This document shows, piece after piece, positions 32,516-43,077 of a DNA stretch of 64,000 nt. The translations under genes were made by a program, and so were the position numbers. The DNA is from Ceratotherium simum simum (Eukaryota > Chordata > Mammalia > Perissodactyla > Rhinocerotidae): contig NW_004454229.1 in NCBI RefSeq assembly GCF_000283155.1, forward strand, positions 10,127,336-10,191,335, given 5' to 3'. Under the pieces are notes generated by a model. The model ran no database searches, had not been told where the DNA came from, and saw nothing but the letters and a program-made list of their open reading frames with translations. Positions within the stretch are counted from its first letter, which is position 1, and every line of letters begins with the position of its first letter.

Positions 32516-32782
32516 GGAGCCAGCCCCGTGGCCAAGTAGTTAAAGTTCCACACACTCTGCTTTGGCAGCCTGGGTTCACACGTTCGGATCCCTGGAGCAC
32601 ACCTACTCCACTCATCAGCCATGCTATAGAGGCATCCCACATACAAAATAGAGGAAGACTGTCATGGATGTTAGCTCAGGGCTGGTCTTCCTCAAGCAAA
32701 AGAGGAGGAAGATTGGCAATGGATGTTAGCTAAGGGTGAATCTTCCTCACAAAATAAATAAATATAACAAAAAAAATTTTAA
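32516..32782 (+). mobile_element. ERE SINE (ERE2/3-like)
   Basis: Head GGAGCCAGCCCCGTGGCC, box B ACGTTCGGATCCC, body CTCATCAGCCATGCTATAG and paired GGATGTTAGCT motifs, then an A-rich tail. Perfect 17-bp target duplication, AAAAGGATATGATCCAG, at 32499-32515 and 32783-32799. More diverged than the ERE1 copies. Confidence 0.93.
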
Positions 32783-32801
32783 AAAAGGATATGATCCAGT
32801 G

Positions 32802-32968
32802 CGTGGTTCTGAAACTCGGCCTGCATTAGAAGTATTTGGGTACTGGTTTAAAACATAGGTTTCAGGGCCTAACCCCCAAAGATTCTATTTCAGTAGGTTG
32901 GAGTGAGGCTCTGCACTCTGCAGGAGATCCTGATGCAACCAGCAGACCAGTCTTGGAGTATGTGGTAC
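32802..32968 (+). mobile_element. MER5A-like hAT element
   Basis: GTGGTTCTGAAACTCGGCCT, GCATTAGAAGTATTTGGGTA, TCTATTTCAGTAGGTTGGAG, GAGATCCTGATGCAACCAGC. The right inverted repeat is degraded. The ERE target site lies at its left edge. Confidence 0.75.
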
Positions 32969-33039
32969 TATAATTTAGCCCCTGAACCTCTCATACCTCA
33001 TAGATCCTACTGTGGCAACTCTGACCTTGGTGTATACCT

Positions 33040-33098
33040 GGATGGATGGATGGATGGATGGATGGATGGATGGATGGATGGATGAATGGACGGACTGA
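33040..33098 (+). repeat. (TGGA)n microsatellite
   Basis: About eleven units of GGAT/TGGA, imperfect at the right (GAATGGACGGACTGATGG). Likely length-polymorphic. Confidence 0.95.
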
Positions 33099-33384
33099 TG
33101 GATTGTAACTCTTACAGGCCCATCAACCCAAAAGGAAAGCAACAGACGATTACGCTCTTTCCAGGCAGAGACTGCAGGAGAAACCGGGACTGAAGAAGTA
33201 TTTGGGATGTCTGATAGAGAGAAAAGTCAGAAGCCTTGATGGCCTCTAAAACACAACACAAAGGGGGATGAATTCGGATGGATGCTCTCAGTGATCCCGG
33301 AATTGGGATTCAATTCTGGATCGCCAGAATTAAAGTGTGATCTGGGCAGTTATATTTAGGCAAGAATTTTTTGACAAGCACATA

Positions 33385-33622
33385 GTAATTAGAACAAGCA
33401 TCGTGTATGTTTCAGGATACATCTTGTATGTTTCTTGCATACATTAACTCTAATTCTTAAAACAACCCTAGGTGCTCTTGTCTGCACTTTACAAATGAAA
33501 AACAACAGGGGTTGAGACAGGACAAGCAGCTTGTCCAAGTCAAGGTGATGGGCAGGGATTTGAACTCAGGTCCTCAGGTCTGCTTGACTCCAAAAGCCCA
33601 TGTTCTTTCTACTCTACAGCCC
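33385..33622 (-). mobile_element. MIR SINE, antisense
   Basis: TAATTCTTAAAACAACCCTA, GATTTGAACTCAGGTCCTCA, CCATGTTCTTTCTACTCTAC. Confidence 0.82.
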
Positions 33623-33624
33623 AG

Positions 33625-34500
33625 GTGAGGCATGTTTTGCTTCCTGAAGGTCAAAGTTTTGGGTGTTTGGTCTCTGCATGTGTATGTGCAGGAGAGTGAG
33701 GAGGCCAGTGGCTGCATGTACATGAGTGTGTTGTATTTTGGACCATGTCTCTGAGGGTACCTGTGTCTGTTGGTTCCTCTGACCCTGGACTGGGGTTTGA
33801 AATCCCCAGGCCAGTACTTGTGTGTTGCCTGTGTTAGGGTGCTGGGAAATGAGAAAGGAGAGAGAAAAAGTCAATGGGGTAAAATGTTTAAATCAAATAG
33901 TCACTGACCACAGTCTGTGGTCATCTTTCTTGGAGGGGGCTTTTGGGCGTGGCTTTTTACATACAGAGAGAAAAGCCCATTCCCCGACTTCCCAAGAGTT
34001 GAACCCTTCCCGTGAGCAGATTCTTACACCTGGTGCTTAAGATTCTCCTTTGAGATTGTGCGTGGTTTATAAAAAGGGATTTAAGATGGGGTTTTACACA
34101 CTTTCCAAGTGGTTTACTAAGGAGTAAAACTCCCACAATCCTGGCCTTTCCATTTTCAGTTAGATCTGTGATATTGTCTCTCTGTTTCAATTTAAAATAA
34201 ATATACCTTAGTCTTCCGGACACAGTGATATGAGCACTAGAATAAAGAGAGATGGGCTCTGAACCCATGGCTCAGCTTCCCAGGGCTCCTTCTCTGAGTT
34301 TCTGTCTAGACTCGTCCCTCCCCTCCTCACATGGGATTCTCCCACTGGAATCTATGGATGTGCCATCTCTGGCACTAGCTCACCCCTTGGAGCACGTCTG
34401 CAAAGGAATGAAGGAAGGAAATGCTTCTTACAAGTAGAAAGGCAGCAAGCTATGGGATAATAGAAGAAGACCTGTCCACGTCACCCCCGGGCTGGGCATT
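33625..34500. other. Non-coding stretch, no feature assigned
   Basis: No repeat recognised with confidence. Frames of 86-103 codons on the minus strand look like chance. Confidence 0.45.
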
Positions 34501-34504
34501 GTCT

Positions 34505-35042
34505 TGGACACTCACACATCTGGCCATGCCTCTCCCCTGGTTAATATCCTTCAAAGGCTTCTCCTGGCCTGAATGAGTGGACTGGGCTGGGCCTGCCCAC
34601 CCTCCACTCCTACCAACCTCTGAGGTCCCTCTCCCAGTGCTGGCAACATACTAGCCAGCTTCTTGTTCCCCCAAAGCATGGGGCACTTTCCTGCCTTGTG
34701 GCCTTCCATACACGTAGCCTCGTCCCCTGCACACCCCCACCCCTTCCTTAGTCAATTCCTACTCGTTCTTCAGGGCTTAGCTCAGAGGGGCGGTCCATTT
34801 AGGAAGTCCCCTCTGGTCCACTTGCACTCACACAAGACCAAATCCACCTTTTGCAAACCCTCATTGCACCCGTGGTTCATTAGCTGTGCAATCTGGTTTT
34901 TAATGACTGTCTTCCCCGACTAAAGAAAGCTCCCTGAGGGCTGGGGCCATGCCTGTCCTGTTCATCTGCGCATGTCCAGTGCTTATAACAGGCTTTTCAT
35001 TTAGAAGGTATAAATGTGGTAGTAAATACTTGTTGAATGAAG
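34505..35042 (+). mobile_element. L2 LINE 3' region, sense
   Basis: AATATCCTTCAAAGGCTTCT, TCTTCAGGGCTTAGCTCAGA, GAAAGCTCCCTGAGGGCTGG, TAAATACTTGTTGAATGAAG. Confidence 0.85.
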
Positions 35043-35155
35043 GGATTAATGAGCCTCAGGTTCCTCATCTGTAAAGTAGAGATAATAGTAAAAACCCTGA
35101 GAGGATTAAATGAGATAACAGAAGTGACACTGCCTGGCTCATAACAAGATTTTGT
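35043..35155 (+). mobile_element. MIR SINE fragment, sense
   Basis: CCTCAGGTTCCTCATCTGTA, GAGGATTAAATGAGATAACA, CACTGCCTGGCTCATAACA. It abuts the L2 end. Confidence 0.82.
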
Positions 35156-35307
35156 TTTGTTTCTTTGGTTGTTTGTTCCCTAAATAGAGGAGCTTTAAAA
35201 ATGAAATCAGCTGCCTCCTACGACTCTAAGTTTCTGCCACTGGGGGCCTTTGAACATAAGATGGATGATTCTGCAGGGATGTTATAGAAGGAATGGTCAG
35301 GGAATCT

Positions 35308-35482
35308 AGAAGAGTGGGTTTCAATCTTGGCTGCACATTAGAATCAACTGGAAAGTTAAAAAAAAAAAAATGACTGATGACCCTAGAGATTCTGATTTAA
35401 TTGGTCTGGGATGGGATCCAGGCAGGAATATTTTTTAACCCAGGCGATTCTAATATGAACCATGGTTGCAAACCACTGGGTT
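35308..35482 (+). mobile_element. MER5A hAT element
   Basis: GTGGGTTTCAATCTTGGCTG, ATTAGAATCAACTGGAAAGT, TCTGATTTAATTGGTCTGGG, AGGCGATTCTAATATGAACC and a right inverted repeat near GCAAACCACTGG. A 13-base A run sits inside. Confidence 0.85.
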
Positions 35483-35567
35483 AAAATGCATTTTATTAAA
35501 TTTAAATTTTCTTCTAGCCATGAGAAGCTGTCACTCCAGGAAAGCAAAGACCACTTGTGTCTTCTAG

Positions 35568-35712
35568 GAGGGAAGGAGAGAGGGAGGAGGAGAGAGAGAA
35601 GGAGGAGGAGGAGGAGGAGGAAGTGGGGGAGGAGGAGGGAGGGAGAAAGCGACTGAGGCAAAGGAGGAAGGAGGGAAAGACAAGGAAAGGGAGAAAGATG
35701 AAGGAAGAGAAC
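35568..35712. repeat. Polypurine (GGA/GAA)n tract
   Basis: Almost pure purines on the plus strand, with GGAGGAGGAGGAGGAGGA at the centre. Such tracts can form triplex or slipped structures. Confidence 0.93.
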
Positions 35713-35784
35713 CCTTCAGCATAGTAATTTTTTTTTTTAATTTAAAAAATAAAAACCTATAGACGTGTAAGTCTGGAGTCAGCC

Positions 35785-36032
35785 ACGTGGCATTTTAAAG
35801 AGCACTGGCTCTGGAGCCTCAGATCCTCTCTAGTGAAGGATGTTGGGCCTTTCCAGCCACGCAATCTGGGGAAAATCACTTTGCCTCACTGAACCTGTTT
35901 CCTAATTTAAAATGGAGATGATGATAACCTCGTCATAGAGATTCTGGGAGAATTCAATAAAATAAGATATAAAAGAGGTCCAGTCAGTGTTAGCACAAGG
36001 TAAGTCCTCAGTAAGGGTTTGCTACATATATA
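35785..36032 (+). mobile_element. MIR SINE, sense, near full length
   Basis: AAAGAGCACTGGCTCTGGAG, CACTTTGCCTCACTGAACCT, ATTTAAAATGGAGATGATGA, TTAGCACAAGGTAAGTCCTC. Confidence 0.88.
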
Positions 36033-36224
36033 TTTCTAATGCTGATGTGAATACACTTTATTAGCCTAAGTGTAGTTATAAGGCATTATCATTATGATTA
36101 TTGGCCAACCCAGGAGAAAAGAAAGCTATGGAATTGATTTTTTTTTCTTTTTTTAAACCCAGAAACATTCTTCCAGAGCTGTGGTTTTCTCTTGTGTACT
36201 GGTGTTAGTTAAGCATTCTTAAAA

Positions 36225-36285
36225 ATACGCACACACACTTACACACGTGCAAATGTATATACACACACACATACATACATTTCTC
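36225..36285. repeat. Imperfect (CA)n tract
   Basis: Interrupted CACACA and CATACA runs. Confidence 0.8.
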
Positions 36286-36289
36286 CTTT

Positions 36290-36688
36290 TCTCCAAGTCC
36301 CCACTGAACTACAGCATGCCCGAGAAAATATGAGTCAGAATTTACCATGTTCTGCTGCTTTCCCCTGGGTGGTGGGGTCACATATATATTGCTAGAAACG
36401 ATCCACCCACTCGTTGCTTACAAGGCCCTCACAGAACTGAACACCTGACCCCAAACAATGAGGAGAAAGATTCAAGGGGCTGCATTGAAGGAATGGAATT
36501 TTAAACAGATACTCAGTATCAGCTTGTGAAATGATGCCAGGTCCTGAGCATGTCCCTGTTGAAAGAACAGTCACTGGCGCATGCAAGCCAGCCATGTCAC
36601 ATCTCCTTACACTAGCACAGCCTCCAGGGCAGGAAACAGGCCCAGCGCATGGTGGACAGGGAGCCCCCGAGCCAGATGAGCCCTGGCT
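36290..36688. other. Non-coding stretch, no feature assigned
   Basis: No repeat recognised. A 132-codon minus frame (36392-36790) runs partly through an MIR and is not a gene. Confidence 0.45.
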
Positions 36689-36689
36689 G

Positions 36690-36862
36690 CACCGTCGCTG
36701 ACTGTGACCATGGGCAGGCCCCCTAACCTCTCTGGAATCCCTCACTTCATCTGTGAAACGGGGCAATGATACTTGCTCTGGTGACTCCACAGGGTTGCCT
36801 GAAGGTCATTGGTATAGCATGCAGGCAAGTGCTTCTCGCCCCAGGAAGAGCTGTGCAAACGC
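36690..36862 (+). mobile_element. MIR SINE, sense
   Basis: GACTGTGACCATGGGCAGGC, CCCTAACCTCTCTGGAATCC, TCATCTGTGAAACGGGGCAA, CCACAGGGTTGCCTGAAGG. Confidence 0.82.
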
Positions 36863-36864
36863 AA

Positions 36865-37605
36865 CACGGCATCACTAGCACAGGGCTGTGCTGAGGGCAG
36901 CCAGGATCACTGATGATGACGGCATATCCCAGGGTCTTAAAGAACCTTCCGTTCTAACAAGACTCTCAAAAACCTGGTTTGTTCATAGAGACTTCGCCGT
37001 TCCATAGCTGCTGCAGATTCCATAGCCCTACAATTCCAACATCTAATGTCCCTAGATTTTAAAACTGCCCAGCTGGCTGGATACTGGAGGGACACACCAG
37101 AGAGAGTGATAGAGATGAAGAAACCAAATACGGAGACCAAATGTTTAATGTATTGGACAACCTTTTAGGCACAGGGACAGGCTAATGGGCTAAAATGGCA
37201 ATGAAGAGAGGTAGAGAGATATGGGGTTAGCATCAAGTGGGCTTTTTAATGCTCTTTGAAACTGTAGAACTCAATTTTAGGGAAGAGGCGGGTTATCAGC
37301 TTTTTATAAATGCATATCACCAATGCCCACTGAAGATTCTGATATGCCTTGGGCAAGTAGGCAGGATGGGGAGGAAGAGGAGCTGTGTACATGTACATAG
37401 ACATCTTGAAAACAATTCCTAGGCCATTGTTACATTGTCTCTCTCCTCCCATCCCACCAGGGTTGAGAACTCCTGCTTAAAATCATGTCCTGCAGATAGA
37501 CACTCATTGCACCAAGCCTGGGACTTATTCAACCTCCAATTCATCTCCTGGCACCCAACATCCTCCCGTCTGCAGAGCCGCCTTTCCCACATTGTCTATA
37601 TCTCC
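36865..37605. other. Non-coding stretch, no feature assigned
   Basis: Unique sequence. No exon recognised. Confidence 0.45.
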
Positions 37606-37609
37606 TGTT

Positions 37610-37848
37610 AGTTATCACGATAATGATAATAAAACTAATTCCTTCTAGATGTACAATACCTTAAAATCTGCAAAGCCTCTTCTCATTTAACTATTTTATT
37701 TGATCCTCCCAACTTTATCCCCATCTGACAGAAAAGAGCCTGTGGCTTAGAGGAGTGAAGTGACTTGCCTAAGGTCACACAGCTAAGAAGGGACTTGAGT
37801 TAAACGCAGGTCTCCCAGATCTTCATCCACAGTTCTGCCATACACATA
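37610..37848 (-). mobile_element. MIR SINE, antisense
   Basis: TTATTTGATCCTCCCAACTT, AGTGACTTGCCTAAGGTCAC, ACACAGCTAAGAAGGGACTT. Confidence 0.86.
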
Positions 37849-37894
37849 AAAAGGACTATTAGTGTTATTCTTCAGCGCCCTTGTCTCTTTAAAA

Positions 37895-38068
37895 TACTAC
37901 TAGTTGTTATGTGGTAGACACTGGGCTAAGCATTCTATATACAGTATATAGCTTATTTCCCAAACAGCCCTTCAAGGTAGGTATTATTGTCCCATTTTAT
38001 AGCTAAGGACATTGAGGCTCACAGGTGAAGAGACTAACCCAAGGATGCAGTCTGCTTAGGCAACCTCT
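37895..38068 (-). mobile_element. MIR SINE, antisense
   Basis: GTTATGTGGTAGACACTGGG, AGGTAGGTATTATTGTCCCA, TTTTATAGCTAAGGACATTG. Second MIR in a row, same direction. Confidence 0.85.
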
Positions 38069-38109
38069 CCTCCCAGATTTCTTCTCTGAGCTGCATGACT
38101 GCACCAAGC

Positions 38110-38280
38110 ACATGCTCTGTGAGCCCACAGCCTTTATCACACTGTGTTGATAGCATTTATTCAGACATCTTCGGTCCACGAGACTGTGGTTTCTTCAAAT
38201 GTGGGGCCATGTCTTAATTCTAAGGTCCCCTGCACCAATCCCAGGGCCAGCACATACTGCATGCCTGCATAAATATCACA
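38110..38280 (+). mobile_element. L2 LINE 3' end, sense
   Basis: CTTTATCACACTGTGTTGAT, CACGAGACTGTGGTTTCTTC, AATCCCAGGGCCAGCACATA. Confidence 0.72.
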
Positions 38281-38284
38281 GAGC

Positions 38285-38348
38285 ACAGCGAATAAGCCCA
38301 GAACTGGATTTTGAACACAGATCTCTCTGAACCCTGGACATCTTATTT
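38285..38348 (-). mobile_element. MIR SINE scrap
   Basis: AATAAGCCCAGAACTGGATT followed by TTGAACACAGATCTCTCTGA is the antisense MIR tRNA-like end. It carries the target site of the next L1. Confidence 0.5.
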
Positions 38349-38986
38349 TTTTCCCAGTAACTTTATTGAGATCATAATGGTTTAGAACATTATATAATTT
38401 GGGGTGTACATTATTGTTTATCAATTTCTGAGTAGACTTCATCGTGGTCACCCCAAGCAGTCTAATTATTGTCCATCACTGTACATATGTGTCCCTTTAC
38501 CCCTTTCATCCATCCCCCTGCCCCTTCCCCTCTGGTAACCACCAATCTGTTCTCTTTATCCATGTATTTGTTATATTCCACATATGAGTGAAATCATGCA
38601 GTATTTGTCTTTCTATGTCTGGCTTATTTCACTTAACATCATACCCTCAAGGTCCATCCATGTTGTTGCAAATGGGACAATTTTGTCTTTTTTATGGCTG
38701 AGTAGTATTCCATTGTATATATATATATACCACATCTTCTTTATCCAATTGTCAGCTGATGGGCACTTGGGTTGCTTCCATGTCTTGGCTATTGTGCATA
38801 ATGCTGCAATGAACATAGGGGTGCATAAATCTCTTCGGATCATTGATTTCAAGTTCTCTGGACAAATGCCCAGTAGTGGGATAGCTGGATCGTATGGTAT
38901 TTCTATTTTTAATTTTTTGAGGAGTCTCCATACTGTTTTCCATAGTGGCTGCACCAGTTTGCATTCCCTACCAGTGGTGCATGAGG
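38349..38986 (-). mobile_element. Young L1 LINE 3' end, antisense, with 21-bp target duplication
   Basis: Severely 5'-truncated L1 read on the minus strand: poly(T) at the left, 3' UTR, then the end of ORF2. A perfect 21-bp direct repeat starting TGAACCCTGGACATC flanks it (38328-38348 and 38987-39007). The minus strand is open for 113 codons (38613-38954) and encodes the ORF2 C-terminal region, with motifs [10 protein letters not shown] and [11 protein letters not shown]; the repeated IY comes from a (TA)n run at 38715-38731. An unbroken frame and a perfect duplication make it one of the youngest elements here. Too short to be active. Confidence 0.95.
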
Positions 38987-39009
38987 TGAACCCTGGACAT
39001 CTTATTTGG

Positions 39010-39862
39010 TTCTGTCAAAAATGGCCCACAAACAGGCCAGGCATATACCCAGGTTCTGTCCAGAGAAAATTCTCCTTCTCCCTCAAGTGACTGTAGCCAT
39101 TTCTCCCAACCAGAACCAAAGATGCAATTGGGTTTTTGATGAAAGAATGCCAACCTTGTCCCCAAAGATCACAGTGCCTGGGTGAGCCTAGAAGTGGCTA
39201 GGCATAATTAGCAAATTCTTCCTCCAGTCTCTGCCTAAGGAAGATGAAATTCCAATTATAAATTTCCAGAGAAAATTGCTACTCGATTTCACAAAGCTGA
39301 TCTTCAAGGCATTGACACTTCCTTGGTTTGCTTGCTTATTAGATACAGGGGTTGGGGAGGATGCAGGAGTAGTTAAAAGCTGCTTTTCAGACCAATGAAT
39401 CTGAAGAAATTCTCTTTATTGGTCTGCAAGAGGAGGTGGGGGTGGGGGAGGCAGAACCAGATCTGATAAAGGAGATTAAATGGCCTTGTACATCTGACAG
39501 CAAAGAACAGTCCCCATGGGAATTCCGAATCCTGCTGGTGCTAATGAAGTGCACGATATTACTCCGGTAATACAGTGTACAATAGAAAGCGTCCAGTTGC
39601 TGGGGCCACGACCTACATCTTCTGCAAACCAATTTTCTGCTGGGTTGGATGTGTAAAAAAGAATCCAAATACAGATTTTTTTTTTCTTTTAAAGAAGAAT
39701 TGCTTCTCTGGCTTTTTTACCTTGGCCTGTGTGGTCTTCCCACCCCCTGTGTTCTCAAAGTGGGAATTACTTCTAATCCACTCACAGGAGAAATCACCGC
39801 CTCACTCAACTGTGGGCTATTACGGGACAATTGGGCTGCTTGCTGGCTTCCCAGTGACAGTG
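39010..39862. other. Repeat-poor stretch, possible conserved block
   Basis: No transposon recognised. The part 39190-39480 holds TAAT-type cores (GGCATAATTAGCAAATTC, CCAATTATAAATTTCC). A 119-codon plus frame (39575-39934) runs into an MIR and is not a gene. Confidence 0.3.
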
Positions 39863-39864
39863 GG

Positions 39865-40088
39865 GAGTCGGGGAACAAGCGTGGAATTTGCAATCAGACG
39901 AACTAGGCTCAAATCCTCATTCTCCCACTTATAAGATGTGTGCCCTTGAGCGAGTCTCCTCTCACTTCTCTGAGCCCAGGTTCCATACCCACTTCACAGA
40001 GGTGCCCCAAGTGATAAGGATACTGCATACTCCCTAGCACAACAATATAGGAGGTGTTTAACAAGCGGTAACAATTAGTAGCAGTAGC
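39865..40088 (+). mobile_element. MIR SINE, sense, near full length
   Basis: ACTAGGCTCAAATCCTCATT, GTGTGCCCTTGAGCGAGTCT, ACTTCTCTGAGCCCAGGTTC, AGGAGGTGTTTAACAAGCGG. Confidence 0.86.
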
Positions 40089-40204
40089 AGCTTCAATTGG
40101 TAAAGCGTAAAGGCAACCTCATTAGAGGAAGAGTACTTTTTCGGCAAGGGGTCTAGGGGGTGACAGCAATGAAGCTTCTTAATACAATTAACAGCACCAA
40201 TGCT

Positions 40205-40350
40205 GTATTCATCTGTTACCAGTTATTGAGCACCTGCTGAATGTGATGACGTAAGCATTGTTAAAAGCATCGTGAAAACATAAACAACAGTGACTCCCTT
40301 CCCAAACCCTGTAGACCAGTGGGGAAACCGAGATATGTCACAGCACATGT
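40205..40350 (-). mobile_element. L2 LINE fragment, degraded
   Basis: TTATTGAGCACCTGCTGAAT starts it, followed by weak antisense L2-like text. It may instead be MIR. Confidence 0.4.
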
Positions 40351-40369
40351 CACGTGCTGCAGTGTCCTC

Positions 40370-40522
40370 AGCAGTTTAACATCAGTCATCTCACAGGAAC
40401 TTCAAAAAGTGGGCAGGACATGAATTGTTAATCCCCATTTAGGAGATAAAAAAAACCGAGGCTCAGACAGAGGAGGGGGCTTGGATAAATGCATATGTGA
40501 GGCAGAGCCAGGATCGGGTGGC
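40370..40522 (-). mobile_element. MIR SINE, antisense
   Basis: TCATCTCACAGGAACTTCAA, TTGTTAATCCCCATTTAGGA, ACCGAGGCTCAGACAGAGGA, GGCAGAGCCAGGATC. Confidence 0.75.
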
Positions 40523-40769
40523 CTTCTGACTGCTCATGCCAAGCTCTTGGTTGCTTTGGGCCTGAACCGCTCTGGGATGGCCCTGGCTTGGCCTGAGGTT
40601 GGAATACCAGCTCTGGCCATCTCAGAATTCATGGCATTTCCGTTGACCACGATTATTCTGTCCAAAAAATGCTGGAGACTTCCTCAGCCCCAGCCCAGTG
40701 TGGCACACGAGAGATGCTGTGCTAACAGTGCTTGGCTGATTATATAAGAATAATAACAAAAGATATATA

Positions 40770-41228
40770 ATCTCTTTTCTTTGTAGCTCACTTTTCAGTT
40801 CAAAGAGTGCTTTCACATATGCTGGCACTAGTTTTTTTTTTTTTTTTTTCTTTTTTTGTTGAGGAAGATTGTCCCTGAGCTAACATCTGTGCCCATCTTC
40901 CTCTATTTTGCATATGGGACACCACCACAGCATGGCTTGACGAGCGGTGCATAGGTCTGCACCCGGGATCTGAACCAGGGAGCTTGGGTCTCAGAAGCGG
41001 AGTGCGCAAACTTAGCCACTGCCCCACTGGGCCGGCCCCTCTAATTTTCTTTTCTTTTACCATTAAAAGTAGACATTATTATCCCACTTCACAGAGGAGG
41101 CTCAGAGAGGTTCACTTTCTCAAAGCCACACTGTCAGTCAGGCACAGAGGCCGAGCTCAAGGTGGGTGTGCAGAACCCAAGGCTCAGGCTCTTCCTGCTG
41201 ACTTGCATCATCTGACTCATCTGAGGTA
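40770..41228 (-). mobile_element. MIR SINE split by an ERE
   Basis: The left part (40770-40830) reads AAGAGTGCTTTCACATATGC. The right part (41045-41228) resumes with AGACATTATTATCCCACTTC, ACAGAGGAGGCTCAGAGAGG and ends near CTCTTCCTGCTGACTTGC. The ERE at 40832-41039 sits between. Confidence 0.72.
40832..41039 (-). mobile_element. ERE SINE, antisense
   Basis: The only minus-strand ERE in the window. It begins with poly(T) (40832-40860) and ends with GCCCCACTGGGCCGGCCCC, the reverse of the ERE head. The box B region reads GGGATCTGAACCAGGGAGC. It inserted into an MIR. No perfect target duplication is visible. Confidence 0.92.
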
Positions 41229-41339
41229 AGATGTGAATCCCAGAATCTACCCAGGGGGACATGGGTCCCTCATCAGAGCCGCTGGAATGCAATGGAATTG
41301 TTAAGAAAACAAATGAAAATATCATCCACCTCCTCAGAA

Positions 41340-41572
41340 ATAGTTGACATTTACTGAGTGCTTCCTCAGTGAAAAGCCCTTGGCCAAATCCTTTCCATGG
41401 ATTATTCTGTATCATCCTTATGAGGTGGGTTCCATGATCACCTTTGTTCTACAGCTGAGGAAACTGAGGCTTGGAGAGGTGAAGGAACTTGCTCTAGGCA
41501 CACACTGTGGATTTTGGATTTGAACCCAGGCAATCTGACCCCACAGACCCTACTGATGTCATCCTTTGTTTA
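41340..41572 (-). mobile_element. MIR SINE, antisense, near full length
   Basis: GACATTTACTGAGTGCTTCC, TATCATCCTTATGAGGTGGG, CAGCTGAGGAAACTGAGGCT, GGATTTGAACCCAGGCAATC. Confidence 0.9.
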
Positions 41573-41619
41573 ATCCTTGGCACAATCTCCTACCAATGTT
41601 TTCTGGAGAAACTCAATGT

Positions 41620-41812
41620 TTATTGATGATATTTATTGATTGCCAGTAAGTGCCAGACACAGCCCTTGATGCCCGATATAACCCGCACGAGCACTCCATA
41701 AGGAAGACACTGCTACCCCATTTTGTAGAGGAGAAAACTGTGGCTAAGAGATGTTGACTGTTTGCCCAAGATTGCAGAGCCTGCTGAAAGCAGAGTCATT
41801 TTCAAATACAGA
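41620..41812 (-). mobile_element. MIR SINE, antisense
   Basis: TATTGATTGCCAGTAAGTGC, CACTCCATAAGGAAGACACT, TTTGCCCAAGATTGCAGAGC. Confidence 0.78.
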
Positions 41813-41869
41813 AATATCTGGGGAAAAGGTCAACAACTTTGGAATCTCCTAAAAGTAAGTAACGTGACA

Positions 41870-42250
41870 TACACACAGGATACAAGTGCGAAGAAGGAAA
41901 CTGGAGGCAACAGAGCCGAATGGCCATCTGTAGGGTCCTCACTACAAAGCTATAGAAAATCAGGGAGGGTGGAGTTTGCAAAAGGCTGGATTAGTCTGGG
42001 AAGTTTCTATGGAAGGAGAGAAACTCCAGGTGAGCCTTGAAGACAAAGAAATCTGGATGGGCAAGATATTCCAGGCAGGGAAATAGCATATTCAAAATTA
42101 AAGTGGGGTCTAGAAACAGATTCAGGTAGCACACGGGAGCCCTGGTAAAATGGCACGTGGTTGAAGAAGACCACGTAGCAGGGTTAAGGTCCAGCACATT
42201 TTTCAAGGCCCACAGCCACAGCCCACTGACTGCTCTTTGTTCGCCTCTAG
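41870..42250 (-). mobile_element. L2 LINE 3' region, antisense
   Basis: ACTCCAGGTGAGCCTTGAAG, ATATTCCAGGCAGGGAAATA, and weaker text on both sides. The 165-codon minus-strand frame 41991-42488 runs through this L2 and is its residue plus chance sequence. Confidence 0.65.
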
Positions 42251-42254
42251 CATG

Positions 42255-43030
42255 TAGCCCATCAGGAGCCGCAGCGACAAGGGAAAAAGTCACAGAGAAA
42301 ATAAACCAAGAAGGAAAAGATACCATATGCATCTCATGTGGGGCCTTCTGGAAGGGAGGGAGATGCAGGGCATGGAGGGAGGGAAGAGCTTTGATTTGTC
42401 CATGATGCAAGCCGGTCTCAGCCCTTCCCCTGCCCATTTCTCCCCCTTCCCCCTCCTTCCCTCCCTGGTATTCTGCATGCAGCAGCAAATGTATGAATGC
42501 TTGGATGGCTTAGCAAAACACTCTCTGAGATTTATTTCTGTTGGACAGTCTTGCATTCTTCTTTTCTCACTGTGACAACTCTGTCAACAGCAGGTTCCTC
42601 TGTGAGGCTGTGAATTTGGATCACATACCTGACACAGACGTTGTTGCTTAAAAACCAGACCAAGAAAGTGGGCTTCTGAGATCAGAGTGACCTGCGGCCC
42701 AACTTGGTCCATTACCCGGGGATCAGTGATACCTCTGAGCTTGGTGACCAGACCATCTGGGCTGGGGGACGGAGCAGTAGTCCTGTGCATATGGTCAGTT
42801 CAAGGCAAGGATGCATTACCTGGAGATGGTTTCAGTAGTTTAAAAACCAGATTAATTTGGATGCGATCCAACAGTGGCCCAGAATTATTTTGAAACTTGA
42901 GTGTTGATAAGCTGTTGGGTAGTAGGCTACCAGGTAATAAATGTGAAAAATGTTTTGTCAAGGGCAAATTTCTATATGAATGTAAAGAGAAAAAAGTATA
43001 TTTTATGTCTGTTTTGGAAATTAAGTACCC
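42255..43030. other. Non-coding stretch, no feature assigned
   Basis: Contains a C/T-rich patch at 42418-42470. The AT-rich half (42835-43030) has no recognised repeat. Confidence 0.45.
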
Positions 43031-43077
43031 ATAAAGGCAAATAAACTTAGAAGCATAGAATTTCAGAGCTGGAAAAA

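Noticed and set aside
33040..33098. CRISPR-like direct repeats
   Set aside because: Plain (TGGA)n microsatellite; 4-base units, no spacers, mammalian context.
36392..36790. 132-codon minus-strand frame
   Set aside because: Part of it is an MIR read backwards; no protein similarity recognised.
38584..39090. 168-codon plus-strand frame
   Set aside because: It is the antisense of a young L1 ORF2 end; the real relic frame is on the minus strand (38613-38954).
41991..42488. 165-codon minus-strand frame
   Set aside because: It passes through an antisense L2 and a C/T-rich patch. No start context and no domain similarity.
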